Positions 1-5,390 of a stretch of 7,606 bases of DNA are shown one piece after another. Every line of letters starts with the position of its first letter. Position 1 is the first letter of the stretch. The DNA is taken from positions 5,381 to 12,986 of the forward strand of contig DAEE01000027.1 in assembly GCA_002495205.1 (NCBI GenBank), written 5' to 3'. The position numbers were made by a program, and so were the translations under genes. Under the pieces are notes generated by a model. It was not told the origin of the DNA and made no database searches. It saw only the letters and a program-made list of their open reading frames with translations. The DNA comes from Thaumarchaeota archaeon UBA183 (GTDB taxonomy: Archaea; Thermoproteota; Nitrososphaeria; Nitrososphaerales; UBA183).

Positions 1-721
1 CTACTTCGGGGTCATCGAGGAGGAGGTCTCGCCCCTGGTCGAGAAGGTGCACGCCGCGGGTGCCCTGGCAGTCGTCGGGGTGGACCCCATCTCGCTTTCG
101 CTTGTCAAGGAGCCCGGTGCCTACGGGGCGGACGTGGCCGTGGGGGAGGGACAGCCCCTGGGGATCGCCATGAACTACGGCGGCCCGCACCTGGGGATCT
201 TCTCGGTCAGGGACATCAAGCTCGCCCGCAGCATGCCTGGGAGGCTCATCGGAATCACCACCACGGTCGCAGACCCCGGGAGGAAGGCCTTCGCCATGGT
301 CCTGCAGGCCCGGGAGCAGCACATCAGGCGGGAGGCAGCCACTTCCAACGTCTGCACGAACCAGTCCCTCATGGCTGTCGCCGCTGCGAGCTACCTGTCA
401 CTTCTCGGGAAGAGCGGCTTCCGAAGGCTGGGGGAGGCCGTCATCTCCAACTCCCACTACGCAGCGCAGAGGCTTTCGCGTGTGAAGGGGGCCAAGAGCC
501 CCCACTTCTCCGGGGCCTTCTTCAAGGAGTTCGTCGTCTCGTACCAGGAGGCGAAGGCGAAGGCTGTCTTCGGGAAGCTGGCGCGGAAGGGGGTCCTCGC
601 AGGCTACCCAATACAGAGGGCCTTCGGTCTCGGCGCAGAGGCCGGCCTCTACTGCGTGACCGAGGTCCACACCAGGGACGACATCGACAGGCTCGCCGGA
701 GCCCTCGAGGAGGCGATCTAG
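1..721 (+). CDS. gcvPA: Glycine dehydrogenase (decarboxylating) subunit 1, 3' part (partial)
   Basis: C-terminal 239 residues of the alpha-type subunit of glycine decarboxylase (P protein). With GcvPB it binds PLP, decarboxylates glycine and passes the aminomethyl group to the lipoyl arm of H protein in the glycine cleavage system, in the cytoplasm. The frame is open to the left edge (first full codon at base 2), so about half of the usual ~450 residues lies outside. Family stretches are clear, counting from the edge: YFGVIEE at 1-7, VGEGQPLG at 47-54, NYGGPHLGIF at 58-67, and a long conserved block from QAREQHIRRE to NVCTNQ at 102-121. The chain ends at the natural position (ALEEAI, then TAG). 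The GTG at 47 is internal, not a start. gcvPB follows immediately in the same frame. Confidence 0.95.
   Translation, partial: YFGVIEEEVSPLVEKVHAAGALAVVGVDPISLSLVKEPGAYGADVAVGEGQPLGIAMNYGGPHLGIFSVRDIKLARSMPGRLIGITTTVADPGRKAFAMVLQAREQHIRREAATSNVCTNQSLMAVAAASYLSLLGKSGFRRLGEAVISNSHYAAQRLSRVKGAKSPHFSGAFFKEFVVSYQEAKAKAVFGKLARKGVLAGYPIQRAFGLGAEAGLYCVTEVHTRDDIDRLAGALEEAI
707..713 (+). promoter_or_regulatory. Probable Shine-Dalgarno for gcvPB
   Basis: GAGGAGG lies inside the last codons of gcvPA. It ends 8 nt before the ACG at 722, which is ideal SD spacing and supports initiation there rather than at the GTG at 788. GAG-GAG codons are common in this genome, so chance is possible. Confidence 0.5.
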
Positions 722-2197
722 ACGAAGAACTTCAGGCAGGCCTCCTGGGACGAGCCCCTGATCAAAGAGCTCAGCAGGCCCGGCAGGGTGGGGATGGAAG
801 TCCCCTGCGACCGGAAGATCGCCGTCCGGTTCAAGGACCCGGCCGCCCTGGTTCCCCCCTCGGTGAGGCGGGGGCCCGTAGAACTCCCCGAGCTCTCCGA
901 GCTGCAGGTCCTCAGGCACTTCAACCGCCTCTCCCAGATGAACTTCTCCGTGGAGCTGGGCATGTACCCACTGGGGAGCTGCACCATGAAGTACAACCCC
1001 AAGGTCTCGGAAATGGTCTCCGGCTTGGACGCCATGAAGAACGCCCACCCCCTGCAGCCCCCCGAGACCGTACAGGGGCTGCTTTCGATCTTCTACGAGC
1101 TCGAAGGGTACCTCCGCGAGGTCACCGGCATGCACAGGTTCTCCCTCTCCACGGCTGCTGGCGCCCAGGGGGAGCTCGCCGGCGTCCTCATGATCAGGAA
1201 GTACCTCAGGGACCACGGCCAGGGGGAGCGAAGCGAGATCCTCGTCCCAGACTCTGCCCACGGTACAAACCCAGCCAGCGCGGCTATGGCAGGGTTCGAG
1301 GTGGTCAAAGTCCCTTCAGACTCGAGCGGCCAGGTCAGGGCTTCCGCGGTCCAGGAGCTCTGCTCCCAGAGGACCGCTGGGATGATGTTCACAGTGCCGA
1401 ACACTCTCGGTCTTTTCGAGGGGGAGGTAACCGAGGTCTGCAGAGCGGTCCACGACGCCGGAGGCCTGATGTACTACGATGGCGCCAACATGAACGCCCT
1501 GCTCGGCCGGGCTAGGCCCGGGGACATGGGTTTCGATGTGGTCCACCTCAACCTCCACAAGACGTTCGCGACCCCTCACGGAGGAGGGGGGCCTGGGGCC
1601 GGCCCTGTCGGTGTCACAAGGAAGCTGGCCGAGTACCTCCCGGTCCCCCTCGTCTCCAGGGGAAAGAAGGGATACGCACTCGACTACGACCTCGACCACA
1701 CCATAGGCCCCCTGAAGGGGTTCGTCGGGAACTCCGCGATCTTGCTCCGAGCCTACGTCTACATCCGCCTGCTGGGCGCGTCGGGCCTGGCCGACGTGTC
1801 CTCCCTGGCCGTGCTTGCGGCCAACTACCTCTGGAAGAGCCTGGATCCCGACGCGTTCCCAGCATCCCACGGCGAGGGACTCCACAGGAAGCACGAGGCC
1901 GTGGTCTCGGTCAAGAGCGAGCTCCCCGGTGCCGCGCTCACAGTCGCCAAGGCCATCCTGGACCACGGAATGCACGCCCCCACAGTCTACTTCCCTCTCA
2001 TCGTCCACGAGGCGCTGATGATCGAGCCGACCGAGTCCGAGCCCATCGAGATGCTTGACGAATACGCCGCAGCCCTCAACGAGATCTACAGGGAGATGAA
2101 GGACGGGACTCTCGGGCCAGTCCCCAAGAACACCGCAGTCGGGAAGATAGACGAGGTGAAGGCGTCGCACCCCATGACCCTCCGGGTCCACTGGTAA
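722..2197 (+). CDS. gcvPB: Glycine dehydrogenase (decarboxylating) subunit 2
   Basis: Beta-type, PLP-carrying subunit of the glycine decarboxylase P protein, partner of GcvPA. Visible motifs, numbered from the GTG at 788: PLGSCTMKYNPK at 61-72, DSAHGTNPASAA at 155-166, and LNLHKTFATPHGGGGPG at 254-270, where K258 is the expected PLP Schiff-base lysine. TVYFPLIVHEALMIEPTES and a C-terminal KIDEVKASHP element follow. The start is unusual. The first standard start codon in frame is GTG 788 (469 aa), but the 22 codons before it encode a family-like N-terminus (FRQASWDEPLIKEL) that runs back to the gcvPA stop codon. I therefore place the start at ACG 722 (491 aa, a normal family length), 8 nt after GAGGAGG. 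ACG is one T-to-C change from ATG. A sequencing error, or readthrough of the TAG giving a fused P protein, are the alternatives. Function is certain; the exact start is not. Confidence 0.9.
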   Translation, partial: TKNFRQASWDEPLIKELSRPGRVGMEVPCDRKIAVRFKDPAALVPPSVRRGPVELPELSELQVLRHFNRLSQMNFSVELGMYPLGSCTMKYNPKVSEMVSGLDAMKNAHPLQPPETVQGLLSIFYELEGYLREVTGMHRFSLSTAAGAQGELAGVLMIRKYLRDHGQGERSEILVPDSAHGTNPASAAMAGFEVVKVPSDSSGQVRASAVQELCSQRTAGMMFTVPNTLGLFEGEVTEVCRAVHDAGGLMYYDGANMNALLGRARPGDMGFDVVHLNLHKTFATPHGGGGPGAGPVGVTRKLAEYLPVPLVSRGKKGYALDYDLDHTIGPLKGFVGNSAILLRAYVYIRLLGASGLADVSSLAVLAANYLWKSLDPDAFPASHGEGLHRKHEAVVSVKSELPGAALTVAKAILDHGMHAPTVYFPLIVHEALMIEPTESEPIEMLDEYAAALNEIYREMKDGTLGPVPKNTAVGKIDEVKASHPMTLRVHW

Positions 2198-2208
2198 ACT
2201 CAAAGGGC

Positions 2209-2214
2209 ATATAT
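2209..2214 (+). promoter_or_regulatory. TATA box for the DUF59-like gene
   Basis: ATATAT within the short gap after gcvPB, centred about 29 bp before the GTG at 2241. This is the normal distance from box A to a transcription start at or just before the start codon. With no SD before 2241, it suggests a leaderless or nearly leaderless mRNA and an independent promoter from gcvPAB. Confidence 0.55.
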
Positions 2215-2215
2215 C

Positions 2216-2230
2216 CTCGGAAATTCCGAG
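2216..2230. promoter_or_regulatory. 15-bp perfect palindrome, possible operator
   Basis: CTCGGAA-A-TTCCGAG: two perfect 7-bp inverted arms around one central base. It sits directly between the TATA box (2209-2214) and the GTG start at 2241. A dimeric repressor bound here would block the pre-initiation complex. There is no T-run after it, and its one-base loop makes a hairpin terminator unlikely. Confidence 0.4.
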
Positions 2231-2240
2231 TGGCTCCATC

Positions 2241-2555
2241 GTGCCAAGTGAACTGTCGAAGGCCGTCGCCGTCCGCCTCAACGACCTCGTCGACGAGGAG
2301 ACGAAGAGGAGGTTCGGCGAGCTGAACATCGTGACGGATGTCTCGGAGATGGCGACCGGGTCCATCCGTGTCAGGTTCCAGCCGCTTTCGGCCTACAGCC
2401 CCATCGCGGTGGACATTGGCAGAGGAATCAAGAAGGCTGCGCTCTCCGTCGACGGCGTCCAGGCCGTCAGGGTCGAGTGCTCGGGGCACATGATGGACGA
2501 CCTGGTCAACAGGCTAGTGAACGAAGACGAGGCAGGCCCCAAGCCTCTAAGGTAA
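2241..2555 (+). CDS. Small DUF59/MIP18-like protein (104 aa), divergent
   Basis: A 104-residue soluble protein starting at GTG without an SD but with a well-spaced TATA box, so probably leaderless. The order of elements resembles the DUF59/MIP18 (PaaD/SufT-like) fold: a short N-terminal helix region (residues 6-30), a strand GSIRVRFQPLS (40-50), a helix IAVDIGRGIKKAALSV (55-70), then a strand VQAVRVEC (73-80) and a final helix DDLVNRLVNED (86-96). DUF59 proteins help in Fe-S cluster assembly or metal transfer and usually have a cysteine-proline pair at the start of the main helix. Here that place reads AYSP (51-54), so the Cys appears to be replaced by Ser; Cys80 is the only cysteine. The assignment rests on pattern and loop position and is moderate. 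A degenerate paralogue with another role is equally possible. The FtsZ-like gene follows 60 bp downstream. Confidence 0.6.
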   Translation: MPSELSKAVAVRLNDLVDEETKRRFGELNIVTDVSEMATGSIRVRFQPLSAYSPIAVDIGRGIKKAALSVDGVQAVRVECSGHMMDDLVNRLVNEDEAGPKPLR

Positions 2556-2572
2556 CCCGCCAGATATCATCG

Positions 2573-2601
2573 GACGAAGGGTAAACAAAAACTACTTCGT
2601 C
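2573..2601. repeat. Inverted repeat around the ftsZ-like promoter
   Basis: GACGAAG (2573-2579) and its perfect complement CTTCGTC (2595-2601) are separated by 15 bases holding the A-rich TAAACAAAAAC element. It could be an operator flanking box A. It could also be a 3' hairpin of the preceding transcript, though the loop is long for a terminator. Confidence 0.35.
2582..2592 (+). promoter_or_regulatory. Possible TATA box for the ftsZ-like gene
   Basis: TAAACAAAAAC is the most A/T-rich stretch of this gap and is centred about 29-32 bp before the GTG 2616/ATG 2619 start codons. No SD precedes those starts, so a short-leader or leaderless transcript is likely. The match to an archaeal box A is loose. 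Confidence 0.35.
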
Positions 2602-2615
2602 GTCAACAATATTGA

Positions 2616-3689
2616 GTGATGGGCTTGTTTATTCTCGACGACACCAACCTCTGCGCCCCAGAATTGACTGTCAACAATCGAGAAGTGGTCGCCGTTGGGA
2701 TAGGAACCGCAGGCGTCAAGATCGTCTCCCTGCTGAGCAGGAAAACCGTGCTGGTCGACAGGTTCGTCTACGTATCCTGCGACGACTGCGACTTCTCCAC
2801 TGTGGAGCCCAAGGACACGATACGCATCAGGTCCACGGTGGACCAGAAGCTCTCCCCGTCGATGGTCCGCGGCCTGGCCCTCGGGTCCCATTCGAAGATC
2901 AGGGACGCGGTGCGCGGCTCCAGCGTCGTCTTCGTTGTCGCCGGGCTCGGCGGCGCCACAGGGAGCGGCCTGGCCCCTGTCGTCGCTTCAATCGCCAAGG
3001 AGTGCGGTGCCACAGCCGTGGGTGTGGCCATAATGCCCTTCGAGTTCGAGAAGAAGTCGAAGTTCTACGCCGGGGTCTCCCTCAGGCGCCTCCGGGCCGC
3101 GGCGCAGGGTGTCGTGGTGGTCGACAATGAAACGCTTCTCCGGTCCTCTCCCGAGGACACGACCCTCGCGGACGTCTATGATACTGCCAACAAGGCCGCT
3201 GTCAAGGCCCTCGGCTCCCTGCTGTCAGGGGCCGCCGAAGGGCCCCGTCCTCTGGGGCTGAACAAGCTCCTCGGCGCCGTCCTACGCGACGGCTACTCTC
3301 TCCTCGGGGTCTCGAGCAGCGGCTCGGAGGACAAGGCCGAGGACGCCCTGGCCGGCGCAGTCGTTTCGCTCGGCAAGTTGGGAGACCCGAAGGAGGCGAC
3401 TCACGCAGTGATCAGCATGAACGGCGACTCCACGCTCACAGCCCCCGAGGTCGGCCTGGTCGTCGACCGCGTCGGGTCTGCGACTGGAAACGCCGGGCTC
3501 GACGTCGAGTACGGCGTGGACTCCTCGGGCTCCGCACAGCTACAGGTGAGCCTTCTCGCATCCGGCTTCCGCTCGACGAAGTACGACGACTACGACCCTC
3601 TCGCGAAGGTGCTTGGCGACAGGGTGCTTGACGACGACTTCGACTGCGCCCTCCCTGAGGGGCTCGAAGCCCTCCAGGCCTGCGACTGA
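2616..3689 (+). CDS. Divergent FtsZ/tubulin-superfamily protein
   Basis: FtsZ-family GTPase-fold protein of 357 residues (GTG 2616) or 356 (adjacent ATG 2619). The clearest sign is VVFVVAGLGGATGSGLAPVV (104-123), the tubulin signature region, with GGATGSG in place of GGGTGTG. It is followed by IAKECGATAVGVAIMPFEFE (126-145) and VVVDNETLL (167-175), matching the usual FtsZ order. Other nucleotide loops are altered: the glycine-rich T1 loop reads GIGTAG (28-33), and the loop where NTD is expected reads SCDDCDF. The T7 synergy loop (N-x-D-x-A-D in FtsZ) aligns to RPLGLNK (211-217) and has neither aspartate. YSLLGVSSSGSEDKAEDA (227-244) resumes the FtsZ pattern. The C-terminus is acidic (DDYDP, LDDDFD) and lacks a recognisable FtsZ tail peptide. 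Thaumarchaea are known to carry an atypical FtsZ beside the Cdv division system; this looks like that protein, probably without normal GTPase-driven polymerisation. Its stop abuts that of the convergent metG. Confidence 0.8.
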   Translation: MMGLFILDDTNLCAPELTVNNREVVAVGIGTAGVKIVSLLSRKTVLVDRFVYVSCDDCDFSTVEPKDTIRIRSTVDQKLSPSMVRGLALGSHSKIRDAVRGSSVVFVVAGLGGATGSGLAPVVASIAKECGATAVGVAIMPFEFEKKSKFYAGVSLRRLRAAAQGVVVVDNETLLRSSPEDTTLADVYDTANKAAVKALGSLLSGAAEGPRPLGLNKLLGAVLRDGYSLLGVSSSGSEDKAEDALAGAVVSLGKLGDPKEATHAVISMNGDSTLTAPEVGLVVDRVGSATGNAGLDVEYGVDSSGSAQLQVSLLASGFRSTKYDDYDPLAKVLGDRVLDDDFDCALPEGLEALQACD

Positions 3690-5354
3690 CTATCCTAGGA
3701 GCACGCGCACGCTGCCTAGGTCTGCGTCCTCGACTTTCCTGAAGATCGGCTTCGGATCGCGGATTCTCCTCCCGGCCTCGACCCGCAGGGTGGTCGCCGA
3801 GTCCCAGCCTGAATCCTCAGGCCGACCCAGGAACCCGAGCTGGGTCCAGATCTCCCCCGAGCTGAAGGGGAGGAACGGGCTGATCAGGGTCGCAAGCCCG
3901 GCCACCAGGTTGCACGAGTAGTACAGAGCCGTGGGTTCGTCGGCCTTCTTCTCCCAGGGTGCCTTTTTCTGGAAGTACTGGTTGCAGCTCGCAGAGAAGT
4001 CGAGCACCCTCCTGAGCGCCCTGTCGTAGTGCCCCAGTTCGATCAGCTCCCCGGCCTCCTTTGTCGCCCTTTCCAGTTCCCCGAGCACCTCGTCCTCCGC
4101 CTGCCCTCTTGGGCCCGGGGCCGGCACCACGCCGTCGTGCTTGCTCTGCACAAAGGAGAGCGCCCGGTACACGAAGTTCCCGACGCTGGCGACCAGCTCG
4201 TTGTTGATTTTGTCTGCGAACTCCTTCAGGTCGAAGTTCGAGTCCGACTGGCTCAGCGGCGTGATCCTGGTCAGGTAGAACCTGAGATAGTCTGGGGGGA
4301 AGTGGTCCAGGAACTCCCTGACCGTTATCATCCAGTGCTTGCTCCTCGACACCTTCTTCCCCAGAAGGAGCAGGTGCCCCCTGGTGGGGATGTAATCCGG
4401 CAGCTTGTACTCCTCCTCCCCTATCCTCATGCTCGGAAGGAAGAGGTAGTGGTGGTAGACTATGTCCTTCCCTATGAAGTGGTAGATCTTCGAGCCGTTC
4501 CAGTATCTCCTCCCCTCCTCCCCTGCCTTCCCCGCGAACTTCAGGGCGGTCGCGATGTAGCAAAGGTGGTTGTCGAACCAGCCGTAGAGGACCTTCCCCT
4601 GGGCCTCCTCGAGGGGGACAGGCACCCCCCACGAGATGTCCCTGGTTATGTCCCAATCCTGCAGTCCGTCCTTGATCCAGTTGAGTACGTAGTTCTTGAC
4701 GTCGCCCTGGAGCCCCGGGGTCCCCTGCAGCCACTGCTCGAGCTGCTTCGAGAAAGCCGACAGCTTGAAGAAGTAATGGGTGCTCTTCTTCAGGACCGGG
4801 GGCCTCCCGCATATCGAGCAGTGCGGTTCTAGGATCTGCCCCGGCTGGAGGGTCCTGCCGCAGTTCTCGCAAACGTCAGAATACTGCTCTTCGGCTCCGC
4901 AGTAGGGGCACTTCCCCTTGACGTACCTGTCGGGGAGGAACTTGCGGTCGTTTTCGCAGTAGAACTGGTCTACGTCGGTGACGTAGATGAACCCGTTTTC
5001 ATTGAGTTTCGTGAAGAACCGCTGAACCAGCTCGATGTTCTCAGGGGAGCTCGTCCTGTCGAACAGGTCGTACACGATCCCGAGCCTCTCGAGGTCCTCC
5101 TTGAACCTCGCATTCCAGCGAGCGACGTACTCACTTGGCTCCACGTGCTGCCTCTCCGCAGCGATGAGTATCGGCGTGCCGAAGTCGTCAGACGCGCAGA
5201 CCTGGATCACCCTGGCCCCCTTGAGCCTGAGGTACCTGTACAGGATGTCCGGGGGGAGGTGGGTGCTGGCTATGTGGCCTAGGTGGAGGTCGTCGTAGGC
5301 ATACGGAAGCGCAGCAGTGATTATGACGCCTTGTCCCTTGAGTTCATCCACCAA
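3690..5354 (-). CDS. metG: Methionyl-tRNA synthetase
   Basis: Class I aminoacyl-tRNA synthetase, 554 residues, charging tRNA-Met in the cytoplasm. Visible parts: the HIGH motif as HLGH (24-27); a zinc-binding insert with C149-x2-C152 and C162-x2-C165 and an extra pair C179/C182; DWDITRDISWGVPVP (233-247); HFIGKDIVYHH (292-302); the KMSKS loop as KVSRS (334-338); and an anticodon-binding helical domain from about 375, with NFVYR and KKAPWEKK. It ends without the C-terminal tRNA-binding (EMAP/Trbp111) domain found in some family members. The loop normally WxDAPxGY reads WFDNHLCY (259-266), an unusual change near the methionine pocket. The start is TTG 5354 (or GTG 5351), chosen because GGAGGT lies 7 nt before TTG. 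It follows ahcY by 36 bp and probably shares its transcript, although a TATA-like TTTAAA lies in the gap. Confidence 0.93.
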   Translation of the reverse strand: MVDELKGQGVIITAALPYAYDDLHLGHIASTHLPPDILYRYLRLKGARVIQVCASDDFGTPILIAAERQHVEPSEYVARWNARFKEDLERLGIVYDLFDRTSSPENIELVQRFFTKLNENGFIYVTDVDQFYCENDRKFLPDRYVKGKCPYCGAEEQYSDVCENCGRTLQPGQILEPHCSICGRPPVLKKSTHYFFKLSAFSKQLEQWLQGTPGLQGDVKNYVLNWIKDGLQDWDITRDISWGVPVPLEEAQGKVLYGWFDNHLCYIATALKFAGKAGEEGRRYWNGSKIYHFIGKDIVYHHYLFLPSMRIGEEEYKLPDYIPTRGHLLLLGKKVSRSKHWMITVREFLDHFPPDYLRFYLTRITPLSQSDSNFDLKEFADKINNELVASVGNFVYRALSFVQSKHDGVVPAPGPRGQAEDEVLGELERATKEAGELIELGHYDRALRRVLDFSASCNQYFQKKAPWEKKADEPTALYYSCNLVAGLATLISPFLPFSSGEIWTQLGFLGRPEDSGWDSATTLRVEAGRRIRDPKPIFRKVEDADLGSVRVLLG

Positions 5355-5361
5355 CTTGGAA

Positions 5362-5367
5362 ACCTCC
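5362..5367 (-). promoter_or_regulatory. Shine-Dalgarno of metG
   Basis: GGAGGT on the minus strand, 7 nt before TTG 5354 and 10 nt before GTG 5351. It favours the TTG start and argues that metG is translated from a transcript with a leader, for instance as a distal cistron of the ahcY operon. Confidence 0.6.
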
Positions 5368-5377
5368 CTTCTTCCGC

Positions 5378-5383
5378 TTTAAA
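5378..5383 (-). promoter_or_regulatory. TATA-like element before metG
   Basis: TTTAAA in the 36-bp gap between ahcY and metG, about 26 bp before TTG 5354. It could give metG its own promoter. A transcript starting about 26 bp downstream would exclude the SD at 5362-5367, so the two signals probably serve different transcripts, or this one is chance. Confidence 0.3.
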
Positions 5384-5390
5384 TCTTCGG

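Noticed and set aside
112..721. A single fused gcvP gene broken by a nonsense mutation
   Set aside because: Both halves end and begin at normal family boundaries, and archaeal P protein is normally two subunits; readthrough is kept only as a minor hypothesis.
788..790. GTG as the gcvPB start
   Set aside because: It would discard 22 codons whose product matches the expected GcvPB N-terminus and leave the SD at 707-713 unused; kept only as the conventional alternative.
398..1261. Long minus-strand open frame (287 codons) opposite gcvPA/gcvPB
   Set aside because: It mirrors GC-rich codons of two certain genes, has low-complexity Gly/Leu/Glu/Val composition and no recognisable motif; a shadow.
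1316..2365. Minus-strand open frame of 349 codons opposite gcvPB and the DUF59-like gene
   Set aside because: It runs across two well-supported + strand genes and their promoter, with no family resemblance; an effect of high GC.
2607..2614. CAATATTG palindrome directly before the ftsZ-like start, considered as TATA box or operator
   Set aside because: As a TATA box it would put the transcript start inside the gene, and an 8-bp A/T-rich palindrome is easily chance.
4029..4832. Plus-strand open frame of 267 codons opposite metG
   Set aside because: Antisense to conserved MetRS motifs, with Leu/Pro/Val/Arg-rich shadow composition.
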